Shown here in pieces: positions 23,419 to 32,804 of a DNA stretch of 37,196 nt (positions are counted from its first letter, which is position 1; each line of letters starts with the position of its first letter). The DNA is from Flavobacteriales bacterium (lineage in GTDB: Bacteria > Bacteroidota > Bacteroidia > NS11-12g > UBA955). The stretch spans positions 1 to 37,196 of the forward strand of contig CANGWH010000014.1 of assembly GCA_947457565.1 (NCBI GenBank). The letters are read 5' to 3'. The notes beneath the pieces are model-generated. The model worked only from the letters and a program-made list of their open reading frames with translations. It searched no databases and had not been told where the DNA came from. Made by a program: the position numbers and the translations under genes.

Positions 23419-24066
23419 TTATACTTGTCCATCTTTTATGGTGTAAACATGGTCTGCCATATTGGCTAATGCCTGATTATGAGTTACAAGAATAAAGGTT
23501 TGATTTAGGTCTTTGCGGAGTTGTTCAAACAGCAATTGCACTTGATGAGCATTGTGTGAGTCTAGATTTCCAGTTGGCTCATCGGCAAAGACAACCTTGG
23601 GATTATGGAACAAGGCTCTTGCAATGGCTACTCTTTGTTGTTCGCCTCCGGATAATTTATTGGGAGGGTGATTGATTCTATCGGCCAATCCCATATAATC
23701 TAAGAGTTCAAGCCCGCGATTTTCTGCAGTTTTTTTAGGTATTCCAGCAATTAGGCCGGGTAAGATGGCATTTTCTAGGGCACTAAATTCGGGTAATAAT
23801 TGATGGGACTGGAAAACAAATCCAATCTGTTTATTTCTAAAAGCAGAAAGTTCTTTTTTGCTCAAAGAAAAGACATCCGTGTTGTTAATTCTTACTGTCC
23901 CTGAATCAGGCTTGTCTAAGGTCCCTAAAATTTGTAATAACGTACTTTTCCCAGCGCCACTAGCCCCAATAATTGCAGCAATTTCGCCGGGTTTTACGGC
24001 GAGGCTTACCCCTTTAAGCACTTCAATTGAGCCATATCGTTTCTTTACATTATCGCAGAAAACCAT
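23419..24066 (-). CDS. lolD: lipoprotein-releasing ABC transporter ATPase, LolD-like
   Basis: This is the ATPase subunit of the LolCDE-type complex, which extracts outer-membrane lipoproteins from the inner membrane. The 215-residue protein has Walker A GASGAGKST at residues 34-42, Q-loop Gln86 in GFVFQSHQLLPEF, signature LSGGEQQR at 138-145, Walker B with VVFADEPTGNLD at 158-169 and an H-loop in ILVTHN. FQSHQLLPEFSALENAILPGL and ADEPTGNLDS are typical of LolD and close relatives (FtsE, MacB), so a MacB-type exporter ATPase remains possible. The start is ATG at 24066; the 12 residues upstream need a TTG and are not family-like. No permease gene is adjacent. It is divergent from sucC. Confidence 0.82.
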   Translation of the reverse strand: MVFCDNVKKRYGSIEVLKGVSLAVKPGEIAAIIGASGAGKSTLLQILGTLDKPDSGTVRINNTDVFSLSKKELSAFRNKQIGFVFQSHQLLPEFSALENAILPGLIAGIPKKTAENRGLELLDYMGLADRINHPPNKLSGGEQQRVAIARALFHNPKVVFADEPTGNLDSHNAHQVQLLFEQLRKDLNQTFILVTHNQALANMADHVYTIKDGQV

Positions 24067-24109
24067 GATGAAATCATTTAATAAACGCTGAAATTGCCTC
24101 AAAGTTAGT

Positions 24110-24117
24110 TATTTTCG
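24110..24117 (+). promoter_or_regulatory. variant -7 box upstream of sucC
   Basis: TATTTTCG differs from TAnnTTTG at one position (C for T) and lies 32 nt before the sucC ATG, in the gap between the divergent lolD and sucC. The same variant, TATCTTCG, precedes lpd on the minus strand at 10747-10754. Confidence 0.3.
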
Positions 24118-24149
24118 CACCGCAATTAGCATTTGTATCCAATAACATC

Positions 24150-25364
24150 ATGAATATTCACGAGTACCAAGCCAAAGAAATCCTAAAGAAATATGGCGTT
24201 GCCGTTCAAGGAGGATTTGTAGCTGAAACCCAAGAACAAGCCATCGAGGCAGCACAAAAAGTTAAGGAAGAATTCCAAAGCGATTGGTGTGTAGTTAAAG
24301 CACAAATCCACGCTGGAGGTAGAGGTAAAGGTAAAATTCAAGGTACTGAGCAACGCGGTGTTCAGGTAGCGAAGAATCCTGAAATGGCTGGCGAAATTGC
24401 TAAAAATATGCTAGGAGGAACCTTGGTTACTATCCAAACGGGAGCAGCTGGTAAATTGGTGAACAAAGTATTGGTGGCACAAGACGTATTTTATCCCGGA
24501 GCTTCGGAGCCAAAAGAGTATTACATGAGTGTGTTGTTAGACCGTACTAAAAAGCAAAATGTAATTATTTACACTACCGAGGGCGGAATGGATATCGAAG
24601 AGGTTGCGGAAACACATCCTGAAAAAATCCACAGAGAATGGGTAAGTCCAACTACAGGTTTACAACCATTCCAAGCACGTAAAATAGCGTTCAATTTAGG
24701 GCTAGAAGGAAAAGCCTTCAAAGAAATGGTTGCATTTGTATCGGCTTTATACCGCGCCTACGAAGAGACCGATAGTGCGATGTTTGAAATTAACCCTGTG
24801 TTAAAAACTTCAGATGATAGAATTATCGCCGTTGATGCGAAAGTGAATTTGGATGATAATGCCTTGTATCGTCATAAAGATTTCTTAGAATTGCGCGACT
24901 TAGCGGAAGAAGATCCAACCGAAGTAGAGGCGGGTAAATACAATTTGAATTATGTTAAATTAGATGGCAATGTGGGTTGTATGGTAAACGGTGCGGGGTT
25001 AGCGATGGCCACTATGGATATCATTAAATTGAGTGGCGGAGAGCCTGCCAACTTTTTAGATGTTGGGGGAACTGCCAATGCGGAAACAGTGGAAGCAGGT
25101 TTCCGAATTATTATGAGTGATCCAAACGTTAAGGCAATTTTGATTAATATCTTTGGTGGTATTGTTCGATGCGATCGTGTTGCTAACGGTGTAGTTGAAG
25201 CGTACAAAAAAATTGGGGATGTAAAAATTCCAATTATCGTCCGTTTGCAAGGGACCAATGCCGAAGAAGCTAAACGTATCATTGATGAAAGTGGTCTGAA
25301 AGTTTATTCTGCAATTGCTTTGGCTGAAGCCGCTTCCTTGGTGGAACAGGTGTTAAAAGCCTAA
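24150..25364 (+). CDS. sucC: succinyl-CoA ligase (ADP-forming) subunit beta
   Basis: SucC, with SucD, converts succinyl-CoA to succinate with substrate-level phosphorylation in the TCA cycle. The 404-residue protein begins MNIHEYQAKEILKKYGV, the invariant start of the family. The N-terminal ATP-grasp domain shows VVKAQIHAGGRGKGK and EYYMSVLLDR, followed by AMFEINPVLKT and DAKVNLDDNALYRH with the metal ligands. The C-terminal CoA-ligase domain contains NGAGLAMATMDIIKLSGGEPANFLDVGG and NIFGGIVRCDRVANGV, the phosphate-binding loop facing the phosphohistidine of SucD. Length is normal for the phylum. sucD is not beside it; the next gene encodes a TPR protein. Confidence 0.96.
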   Translation: MNIHEYQAKEILKKYGVAVQGGFVAETQEQAIEAAQKVKEEFQSDWCVVKAQIHAGGRGKGKIQGTEQRGVQVAKNPEMAGEIAKNMLGGTLVTIQTGAAGKLVNKVLVAQDVFYPGASEPKEYYMSVLLDRTKKQNVIIYTTEGGMDIEEVAETHPEKIHREWVSPTTGLQPFQARKIAFNLGLEGKAFKEMVAFVSALYRAYEETDSAMFEINPVLKTSDDRIIAVDAKVNLDDNALYRHKDFLELRDLAEEDPTEVEAGKYNLNYVKLDGNVGCMVNGAGLAMATMDIIKLSGGEPANFLDVGGTANAETVEAGFRIIMSDPNVKAILINIFGGIVRCDRVANGVVEAYKKIGDVKIPIIVRLQGTNAEEAKRIIDESGLKVYSAIALAEAASLVEQVLKA

Positions 25365-25392
25365 GTAAATAGTAGTACTGCACAATTCATCG

Positions 25393-25413
25393 TACACCGG
25401 CAATAGCGGTGTA
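25393..25413. repeat. stem-loop between sucC and the TPR gene
   Basis: TACACCG (25393-25399) and CGGTGTA (25407-25413) form a perfect 7-bp stem with a 7-nt loop. No T-run follows. It may be a weak terminator or processing site after sucC, or an operator for the TPR gene. The outer TACACC/GGTGTA arms resemble the repeat after typA at 16735-16751 with arm order reversed. Confidence 0.35.
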
Positions 25414-25445
25414 TAAGCCTACAATATTCCGGTCGCCATTCCGTT

Positions 25446-25453
25446 TACCTTTG
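25446..25453 (+). promoter_or_regulatory. -7 box upstream of the TPR gene
   Basis: TACCTTTG is an exact TAnnTTTG match ending 4 nt before the ATG at 25458. If used, transcription would start at or just inside the start codon, giving a leaderless mRNA. Confidence 0.45.
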
Positions 25454-25457
25454 AAGT

Positions 25458-28400
25458 ATGAGATTGGTGATTTGTGCCTTTTTGGCAGCGCTTGTGTCTT
25501 CTGTTTCAGCTCAGGATGGGCCGATTAACAGCTTTCCCGATGTTTATTTTCAGCGTGGGTCAGAATTGTATCGAGAGGGCAGGTTTAATGCCGCCGCCGT
25601 ACAGTTTAAGTCCTATTTAGATGCTGTTGGTAAAGGGTCGATGAACGTTGAAGAGGCTAGTTACTTCTACAGCATGAGCAAGTTGATGGCGATGCATTCC
25701 GATGGGGTGCTTGTGGTGCAGGACTTTTTAGAAAATCACCCTGGCTCGCTGCGTGCCGATGAGGCGAACTTGGCTATGGGCGATTTTTACTATAAAAAAT
25801 CCAAGCATTCGTTAGCGCTCCGCTATTATCGAAATGTAGAGCTTAAATCATTGGATGCATCCCAACGTAATCAGTTTAGCTATCGCAAAGGAAGTTGTGA
25901 GGTGATACTTAAACGCTACAAGGAAGCCATGCAGACCTTGGAAAGCGTTGCTAATACTCCCGGAGAATACAGGAATTCCGCATGCTATTACCATGGCTAT
26001 TCTGCGTTGATGATGGGCGATATGGAAGCTGCGGTAAAATCGTTTGAACGTATTAAAGATCAAGGATTTGACAATGTTCGATTTTACTTGGCCCAGGTGT
26101 ATTACAAACAGGGTAATTATGATTATGCTATCGCCGAATTAGAAAAGACCAATAAAAAAGTTCCCAAGAATCAAGTAGAATGGTTGCGGGGTAAGTGTTA
26201 TTACCAAAAAACGAATTACGAAAAAGCAGCGGAAGCATTTCGATTGGCCAACCTTACGCCGGATACATTGCAGCTTTCTGAGCAGTATGAAATAGGATAC
26301 TCATTGTATAAAACAGGCGATTTTACGGGCTGTTTACCTTGGTTGAAATCGGTAGCTGCAACCAATGATTCGATTGCGCAAATTGCAAGCTTTCAATTGG
26401 GGAATGCTCAATTTAGGTTGAAAAATAATCGGGAAGCGATGAATGCGTATGCCGAAGCTTTTCGGTCTGGATACAACATGGAAATAGCAGAATTGGCGTT
26501 GTTTAATCAAGCGAAAATTGCCATAAGTAATGGCGAAGGGAATGCCATAGCATTGCTGGATAAATTTGTTAAACTCTTTCCTAAATCCACAAATGCAAAA
26601 GAAGCTACCAAGTTAAAAGCACGCATGTTGATAAATACCGATAGTTACCGCGAAGCAGTGGCATTATTGGACGGGTTGGATGAATTGGACGCTCAAACGG
26701 AAGAAGTTTATCAAAAGGTTACCTTGGCTCGTGGGATGGAATTATATAAAAATAGGAATTATAATGGTGCCATTGACTTGTTCCGTAAATGCCAAACAAA
26801 ACGAATTAAGCCAGAATTATCGGCCGAAGCAATCTTTTGGGAAGCAGAGGCATTAATGCAATTATCCATGGTGGCCGATGCGGAGCGCAAGTATCAACAA
26901 TTTATTGATGCTCCCGGATCCTCGAAAACAGAAGAATTGCCCTATGCATATTATGGGTTGGGTTACATCCAGTTTAATAAGAAATCCTACGGAGATGCCT
27001 CCATTTATTTCAATAAATTTACCGGCCAAGCAGCCAATAATGGCAGATACGAAGAACGGTTGGTGCACGATGCCTTCTTAAGAAATGGCGATTGTAATTT
27101 TATGACTAAACAGCTAAACGAAGCGGTTAAATCGTATGCGTATGTTTCAGGGAAAAAGGGGGCAGATGCGGATTATGCGTTGTATCAAAGCGGATTAATT
27201 TATGGTCTATTAGAGAAATCAGAAGACAAGATAGCCGCAATGAAACGATTGATTAGTGATTACCCCAATTCACGATTTATCTTAGATGCCTACGACGAAT
27301 GTGCTTCGGTATTAATGATTATTGGTAGGAATGCGGAAGCAATCACATACTACAACGGTATATTAACCAATTTTCCCAACAGTCCTAAGGCTACCAAAGC
27401 CTATTCTGCCATGGGCCGATTGTATTACAACGAGAAGAAATACGATCAATCCATCGAAATGTATACGCAATTATATGATCGCTTTGTAGGTACTACAGAG
27501 GCTCAAGTTGCCAATGATATGGTTCGCAGAATTTATAGTGAAATTGGTAGAGCTAGCGATTATGTTAAGTGGGCAAAACCCCGGGGAGGTATAACCGATA
27601 ATGCGCAAGACAGTTTATACTACGAAGCGGCTTATAGCGCCTATGAAAAGGACGATTATAAGCTTGCTAATGGAGCATTTGACGTGTATTTACAAAATTA
27701 TCCCAAAGGGGTCTTTTTTATACCCGCAAACTATTATAAGGCTCAAGTCTGCGAAGAATTAAAGCAAACCAATGACGCTATTAAATATTATGGGATTGTG
27801 GCGTTGGCCAATAGCGGCGATATGAAAGAAGATGCAGCTTTGGCCGTTTTACGACTGAGTGGTAAAGATGCCTCGTGCGACCAGATATTGCCGTATGTGG
27901 AAGTTTTGGAGGCATTAACTAAGAGTAAGGACATGCGTCATAACTGCTGGAAATCCATGATGTACTGTTACGTAAAGGGCAAGCAACAAGACAAGCTCGT
28001 ATTGATAGCTTCTAAGGTAATGTTAGATCCTACAACTCCCGCGGAAATGCGCACCGAATCACAGTTGATTTTGGTTAAATCCAATATACAAGCGGGGAAA
28101 ACAGACTCTTCTTTAGTACAATTAAAAACAATTTATAGCAAGGATAATAATCGATTTGCTGCCGAAGCAAAATATTTAGAAGCAGAATTATTGTTTACAA
28201 CCGATAGCTTGGAGGCCTGTAAAAATTCATGTTATGCGATATTGGATGAATTTAATGGGTATGATTTGTGGGTAGGGAAGGCCTTGATTTTATTGGGCGA
28301 TGCCTTTAAAAAAGAAGGAGATTTATTAAATGCAAAAGCAACCTGGAACGGTGTAATAGAAAATTTTGAAATGCCGGAATTAGTAAACGAGGCAAAGTTA

Positions 28401-28472
28401 AAATTAAAAGAATTGGAAACATCAACAACCGGGTCTGGAGGTATTACTCCCCCAAAACCTGAGCAGAAATAA
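25458..28472 (+). CDS. large exported tetratricopeptide-repeat protein
   Basis: The 1004-residue protein starts with a signal peptide (LVICAFLAALVSSVSA, cleaved about residue 18 before QDG) and consists almost wholly of TPR units. Clear repeats include GSELYREGRFNAAAVQFKSYLDA, AQVYYKQGNYDYAIAELEKTNKKVP, YGLGYIQFNKKSYGDASIYFNKFTG, YSAMGRLYYNEKKYDQSIEMYTQLYDRF and YYEAAYSAYEKDDYKLANGAFDVYLQNYPKG. The arrangement resembles YbgF/BamD-like periplasmic scaffolds but is far longer; in Bacteroidota such TPR proteins are thought to act as periplasmic scaffolds. The C-terminus is a short Gly/Pro-rich tail (GSGGITPPKPEQK). No enzyme motif is seen. It lies 93 nt after sucC and is convergent with the histidine-kinase operon, with stops only 6 nt apart. 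Partners are unknown. Confidence 0.85.
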   Translation: MRLVICAFLAALVSSVSAQDGPINSFPDVYFQRGSELYREGRFNAAAVQFKSYLDAVGKGSMNVEEASYFYSMSKLMAMHSDGVLVVQDFLENHPGSLRADEANLAMGDFYYKKSKHSLALRYYRNVELKSLDASQRNQFSYRKGSCEVILKRYKEAMQTLESVANTPGEYRNSACYYHGYSALMMGDMEAAVKSFERIKDQGFDNVRFYLAQVYYKQGNYDYAIAELEKTNKKVPKNQVEWLRGKCYYQKTNYEKAAEAFRLANLTPDTLQLSEQYEIGYSLYKTGDFTGCLPWLKSVAATNDSIAQIASFQLGNAQFRLKNNREAMNAYAEAFRSGYNMEIAELALFNQAKIAISNGEGNAIALLDKFVKLFPKSTNAKEATKLKARMLINTDSYREAVALLDGLDELDAQTEEVYQKVTLARGMELYKNRNYNGAIDLFRKCQTKRIKPELSAEAIFWEAEALMQLSMVADAERKYQQFIDAPGSSKTEELPYAYYGLGYIQFNKKSYGDASIYFNKFTGQAANNGRYEERLVHDAFLRNGDCNFMTKQLNEAVKSYAYVSGKKGADADYALYQSGLIYGLLEKSEDKIAAMKRLISDYPNSRFILDAYDECASVLMIIGRNAEAITYYNGILTNFPNSPKATKAYSAMGRLYYNEKKYDQSIEMYTQLYDRFVGTTEAQVANDMVRRIYSEIGRASDYVKWAKPRGGITDNAQDSLYYEAAYSAYEKDDYKLANGAFDVYLQNYPKGVFFIPANYYKAQVCEELKQTNDAIKYYGIVALANSGDMKEDAALAVLRLSGKDASCDQILPYVEVLEALTKSKDMRHNCWKSMMYCYVKGKQQDKLVLIASKVMLDPTTPAEMRTESQLILVKSNIQAGKTDSSLVQLKTIYSKDNNRFAAEAKYLEAELLFTTDSLEACKNSCYAILDEFNGYDLWVGKALILLGDAFKKEGDLLNAKATWNGVIENFEMPELVNEAKLKLKELETSTTGSGGITPPKPEQK

Positions 28473-28478
28473 AGTAGT

Positions 28479-30290
28479 TTATAAGATGGGGGTAATTGGA
28501 ATTTCGATTAACCAATTTACCCCATTCCCTGGATTCGAAGAAATAGCGATTCTACCCTGCAATAGCTGAACCCGTGATTCCACCGATAAAATGCCTAACC
28601 CTGTTTGAATTGATTCCGTTTTATATCCCACCCCATTATCTTCCATCTCAATAAGATATAAATTTTCACGTTCAAATAAATGCAAATCGATGCGTTTAGC
28701 AAAACTATGTTTTAGTGTGTTTTGGATAAATTCTTGGATTATTCGAACTATATGTCGTTTTTGAATCTCTGAAGGTTCTGTTCCCCAATCGTAAAACTTA
28801 TAATGGATTTCTAGGTGTGTTGTTTGTACAACATGATTGATTTCACGTTGGATAACTTCTTTAAACCCTAACGCATCGAGCCAAGGAGAATACAGAGAAT
28901 AAGCGGTAGCTCTAATTTCCTCGCCGATGGAAGCAATTTCTTTTCCTGCTTTTACGGATTCAATACTATTGGAAGTAAGTAACATCGATAAAATTGAAAT
29001 TCGATTTAACGATGTATCGTGCAGGTCCATGGCTATTCTTTTTCTTTCCTCTTCTACAGAATTAGCATGAATTACTTGAGATTTTGTTTGTAATAATAAG
29101 TTTTCTTTTAATAATTTATTATTACTAGCTATGGTTTCATTCATGCGCCAGCCGATCAAAATACCAAATGAAATAAGTTCTAATATGGGTAGAAAACCCG
29201 TGTATGTATACAATTCTAAGAAATCGATTACAGAAGGCCCAGATTCAAACCATATGAGTAATGAAGTTAAAAATAATTGTAAAGCAAAGCAGATTGCAAT
29301 TATAAGGGGTTTTTGCCAAGATTTTAACGCATAAATAATGATAACAACAGCCGCTGTGATTATACCAGCAATACTAATTATGGATGTAATAAGTATCCAT
29401 GGGGTTACATTTTCCCAAAAATAATCCGTGAATGTGCGTTCAAAAATAAATAGACCTATGCAAATGGAAATTAGCGTATAAAGCAGTTTTTTTATGTTTT
29501 TTGAAGATTTGTTCTCATCCAAAAATTCGATGGTTAACAATGCGAATATCAATGGAATGATAGCCGATGTGAACGCTCTTAAGGTACTGTTAATTAGTGC
29601 GTTTTCAGGGTAAAACCAGTATCTAAAATAACCTAAACTAATTGAAAAATATAGGATTTGAAGTGCCGTCCACAATGCGTAATAATAAAAGATATTTTGC
29701 TTCAAATAAAATCCAAGAACCAACGAGAGAAGAAGAAGAAAAAAACAAAAGCCGGCAAAAATGCCATTCACAAGCAATTGTCTACCTTTTTTATGCTGGA
29801 ACTTTGTAATAGGATTGAGATAGATCAATCGATGTTGGTACCTGCCTTTTTGAATATATTTTATTAAAAAATAATGAAATCCAGTATCCAAAAAAAGATG
29901 AAGAAACGGACTTTGTAGGCCGCCAATTTGTTTGGAAACGGGAACATGATCTCCGCCAAATAAGATTCTTTTTACTTTATTGTTTTTGTCAACTTGAAAT
30001 ATTTCAATAGTATCAATATTGGAATTGGGTATTTCCAGCGTATAGTTGGCAGATGCTGAAATATGGGTAGCAGCATAAATCCAAACTTCACCATCAATAA
30101 TTCCATTAAATTGGGTAGTTGAAGTTCTGAGGTCCGATAAAATATTTTCGGGCGATTGCTTATTATTAAAATGGGCTGAACTAATTAATTGGAGCTCATT
30201 TTTATGATAATCTAGGGTTCCACTGTATACAGGAGCAAAACCCAACAATGCACCGAACGCAATGGCGATATTTTTAATTGTACGAATCAA
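28479..30290 (-). CDS. 7TM-DISM sensor histidine kinase (HK1, last gene of the cassette)
   Basis: The 603-residue protein has an N-terminal signal segment, an extracytoplasmic 7TMR-DISMED2-like beta domain (about residues 30-165) and a bundle of about seven transmembrane helices between roughly 172 and 382. A short coiled linker is followed by a HisKA_3 dimerisation domain with phospho-acceptor His424 (RIAMDLHDTSLNRISIL) and a HATPase domain with N-box Asn524, G1 DNGVG at 551-555 and G2 GLGI at 564-567. All catalytic motifs are intact, so it should be an active NarL-class kinase. It overlaps the upstream response-regulator gene by 17 nt. The extracytoplasmic domain is of the type that often binds carbohydrates or other ligands, but its ligand is unknown. 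The partner is most likely the adjacent regulator. Confidence 0.88.
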   Translation of the reverse strand: MIRTIKNIAIAFGALLGFAPVYSGTLDYHKNELQLISSAHFNNKQSPENILSDLRTSTTQFNGIIDGEVWIYAATHISASANYTLEIPNSNIDTIEIFQVDKNNKVKRILFGGDHVPVSKQIGGLQSPFLHLFLDTGFHYFLIKYIQKGRYQHRLIYLNPITKFQHKKGRQLLVNGIFAGFCFFLLLLSLVLGFYLKQNIFYYYALWTALQILYFSISLGYFRYWFYPENALINSTLRAFTSAIIPLIFALLTIEFLDENKSSKNIKKLLYTLISICIGLFIFERTFTDYFWENVTPWILITSIISIAGIITAAVVIIIYALKSWQKPLIIAICFALQLFLTSLLIWFESGPSVIDFLELYTYTGFLPILELISFGILIGWRMNETIASNNKLLKENLLLQTKSQVIHANSVEEERKRIAMDLHDTSLNRISILSMLLTSNSIESVKAGKEIASIGEEIRATAYSLYSPWLDALGFKEVIQREINHVVQTTHLEIHYKFYDWGTEPSEIQKRHIVRIIQEFIQNTLKHSFAKRIDLHLFERENLYLIEMEDNGVGYKTESIQTGLGILSVESRVQLLQGRIAISSNPGNGVNWLIEIPITPIL

Positions 30291-30948
30291 AATTATCGTT
30301 GGCGTTTAACGGTAGAAAATCTTTGTTTGCGAAGTACCACGCTAACAGTTCAGTGGCACTATTAAATTTTAATTTTCGATATATATTCTTCTTATGGGTC
30401 TCAACCGTGAACGTAGAGATATTTAAACACTCAGCGATTTTTTTAGAGCTATGACCTTGAGTAATTAATTGAATGATGTCCTTCTCTCGTTGTGTTAGTA
30501 AGGCTATTCCAGAACGTTTAATTTCAGTTTGGATGTTTGAGGGAATTGTTAAGGAGGAATTTAATTTTGGGAATTTAATAGCTTGAATAAATTCTTCTCC
30601 AGTAATCGATTTTGAAATACAACCCGTGGCTCCCGAATGCAATGCTTTCGAAACCATATAATCATCCATATACGATGTGATGATAAATATATTTGGGTTG
30701 TAGTTAGTGGGTGTTTGTTCTTTTATTTTGGGGATTAAATCAAATCCAATTTCATTTTTTAAATGGGCATCGATTAAAATCACATCGGGATGATGGAGTT
30801 GAATAGCTTGGAGTAAATCCGCTCCATTTTGAACAATAGTTTGAATTTCAAATCCTTTGATTGGTAAAAGAATAGCAGAAAGCCCTTCAAGTACTAAGGG
30901 ATGGTCATCGCAAATGATCGTTTTTAAAAGAGCTTTTTGTGTATTCAT
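30274..30948 (-). CDS. NarL/LuxR-type response regulator (RR1)
   Basis: The 224-residue protein has a receiver domain with acidic pocket Asp14-Asp15, phospho-acceptor Asp60 (VILIDAHL), Thr91 and Lys113 (ISKS). A LuxR-type HTH follows from about residue 150 (LTQREKDIIQLITQGHSSKKIAECLNISTFTVETHKKNIYRKL). All phosphorylation residues are present. Its start overlaps the stop of HK2 as ATGA (30945-30948), and its end overlaps HK1 by 17 nt, so both flanking kinases are translationally coupled to it. The natural partner is one of these kinases; the gene order (third in an RR-HK-RR-HK series) pairs it with HK1. Its C-terminus after the HTH is extended by about 20 polar residues. Confidence 0.92.
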   Translation of the reverse strand: MNTQKALLKTIICDDHPLVLEGLSAILLPIKGFEIQTIVQNGADLLQAIQLHHPDVILIDAHLKNEIGFDLIPKIKEQTPTNYNPNIFIITSYMDDYMVSKALHSGATGCISKSITGEEFIQAIKFPKLNSSLTIPSNIQTEIKRSGIALLTQREKDIIQLITQGHSSKKIAECLNISTFTVETHKKNIYRKLKFNSATELLAWYFANKDFLPLNANDNFDSYN

Positions 30949-32804
30949 GGGTTATCGGGGAATTTAATGACTAATTGAATGTAGGTGCCTTTATTTGGGG
31001 TTGAATTTACCATTAATTGAGCGTTGATGAATTTCGCTCTAACATTCATGTGTTTTAATCCCAATCCGGATGTACTGTTTTCGGGTTGGAAACCGATGCC
31101 ATCATCTTCTATTCCAATAAAAAAATGTTCGTCTAATTCAGAAAATTGAATAAATACGTTACTCGCTTTTCCATGTTTCATAGCATTGCCAACGGCTTCT
31201 TGTATTATCCTGAAAATATGCAATAATAAATTCCCTTTGATTTTATCGAGTGCAGAAGAACTATCAACATGTATTTTAATGCCCGATTTGTTTTGAAGAT
31301 GCAACGCCCATTCTCTTAGGGTGTCTTCAAAATTTTCGCTTTCATTTAGCGGAGAAAGTGCGTGGGATAGGTATCGTACATCTTGTGTAATCTCATTTAA
31401 ATCTTGGGTGATTTCACTATCACATACTTTCTTGTTTCTAACTTGTTGTAATAAAATTGCTAATTTATTGGCCACAAAATCGTGGAGCTCTAAGGAAATT
31501 CTGCTTCGTTCGCTACTTACTGTTTTCTTTTCAATATCGAACAGTTCGGCTTGCAAATTTTGGATTTTAATAATGGCTTTATTGTGCGCAACAATGGTGT
31601 CTCGAATATTAAATGCAATGGAAATAGTAAACAAGAATATTTCAGCGGAACTACCTCCATATAAGATCAGCACTAGATATTTACGTTCAATTTGGATGAG
31701 CCCTAGACTATTGCCAATAAAGGATAAGATACTACTAAATAATATAATGAAAACCGCGATAAATATGGCAGATTTTTGTGGGTGTTTTTTAAATGATGCG
31801 ATTGCATAAATTAATAAACTAAAGATTGCACTTATCCAGATGAAATTCAGAAGAATAACAATTTGTCCTCTGTATTTCAACGAGAAATCAATAAACGTTA
31901 ATCCAATAACGGTTAATCCAATGATGGTGCCTACAGCGGCATTGAGTAATTTATTAAGAATAACAAGATGTTTATCGGTATCCAAAAATCGTTTAGTAAA
32001 TAGGATTAACATAATGATCGATAAAACTTCAGATTCCACCATATAAATCCCATTGAGACCAGGTTTTTCTGGGTGGATATAATGAAAAGTAAAACCAGCA
32101 CCCGAGGCTAAAACATTAGCAAATCCTAATAGCCATCCAGTATAATATAAATACTGCAAGTCTTTTATCATGATAAATAACAGTAAGGCAAAAACCATGT
32201 AAATGATAACACTGCCGAAGTACATCCCATGCAACAAAGAATTGCTATCATTGTATTCGATATAGCTATTTTTTTCCCATAATCGAAGGCCAATATTCAT
32301 GTAAGAACCATGTCGGTCTAATTGCAATAAAAACGAACATGTAGAATCTTTTTTTAGTTGCAGCGGGATTAAAAAATCACGATGAAGCAGAGGTCTTTTC
32401 TTAAAAGGAAAGGTATCGCCAGTAGCATGTAATAATGTTATTCCAGCGGGTGATATTTCATACAAACGAATTATATCCCAACTTGGATTATCAATTTCTA
32501 ATAAAATGGGATCAGAAGATTTTTTATTTACTATTGAGAAATTAACCCAAGCGGAGGGTTGATTATAGCCAATATGAAGGTTTACAGCACTGCTATTAGG
32601 TATTTTGCCTTTGTTTTTTAGTTGTTCGAATGCTATAATTGGATCGTTAGTAGTGGATGTGTACCATCGAAATTTCGAAATGGGTATTGGTTTTTCTTTG
32701 AAGTTATTTTCTAAAATTATGGGAGACTGGCACCAAGCAATGGAATGTAGAACAGTAAAAAACAAGAAAGCAGTAATTTTAAACCAATTCGTGTTCTTTT
32801 GCAT
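30945..32804 (-). CDS. 7TM-DISM sensor histidine kinase (HK2, second gene of the cassette)
   Basis: The 619-residue kinase has the same plan as HK1. A signal peptide (FLFFTVLHSIAWC) precedes an extracytoplasmic beta domain to about residue 175 (7TMR-DISMED2-like). Seven predicted transmembrane helices follow between about 190 and 400. The coiled linker runs into HisKA_3 with His441 (RISLELHDFVANKLAIL), then N-box Asn540, G1 DDGIG at 567-571 and G2 GLGL at 580-583. The two kinases share architecture but their sequences are well diverged, so this is an old duplication or independent recruitment rather than a recent tandem copy. Its start overlaps the end of RR2 by 26 nt and its stop overlaps RR1 as ATGA. 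Ligand unknown. Confidence 0.88.
   Translation of the reverse strand: MQKNTNWFKITAFLFFTVLHSIAWCQSPIILENNFKEKPIPISKFRWYTSTTNDPIIAFEQLKNKGKIPNSSAVNLHIGYNQPSAWVNFSIVNKKSSDPILLEIDNPSWDIIRLYEISPAGITLLHATGDTFPFKKRPLLHRDFLIPLQLKKDSTCSFLLQLDRHGSYMNIGLRLWEKNSYIEYNDSNSLLHGMYFGSVIIYMVFALLLFIMIKDLQYLYYTGWLLGFANVLASGAGFTFHYIHPEKPGLNGIYMVESEVLSIIMLILFTKRFLDTDKHLVILNKLLNAAVGTIIGLTVIGLTFIDFSLKYRGQIVILLNFIWISAIFSLLIYAIASFKKHPQKSAIFIAVFIILFSSILSFIGNSLGLIQIERKYLVLILYGGSSAEIFLFTISIAFNIRDTIVAHNKAIIKIQNLQAELFDIEKKTVSSERSRISLELHDFVANKLAILLQQVRNKKVCDSEITQDLNEITQDVRYLSHALSPLNESENFEDTLREWALHLQNKSGIKIHVDSSSALDKIKGNLLLHIFRIIQEAVGNAMKHGKASNVFIQFSELDEHFFIGIEDDGIGFQPENSTSGLGLKHMNVRAKFINAQLMVNSTPNKGTYIQLVIKFPDNP

Noticed and set aside
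24950-25282. Minus-strand ORF of 110 codons inside sucC
   Set aside because: It mirrors a highly conserved sucC region; low-complexity hydrophobic sequence without a known pattern.
31321-31809. 162-codon plus-strand ORF opposite HK2
   Set aside because: It is exactly antisense to the conserved kinase core of HK2; its Ser/Ile-rich composition is what a reverse-read membrane kinase gives, and no start signal is seen.
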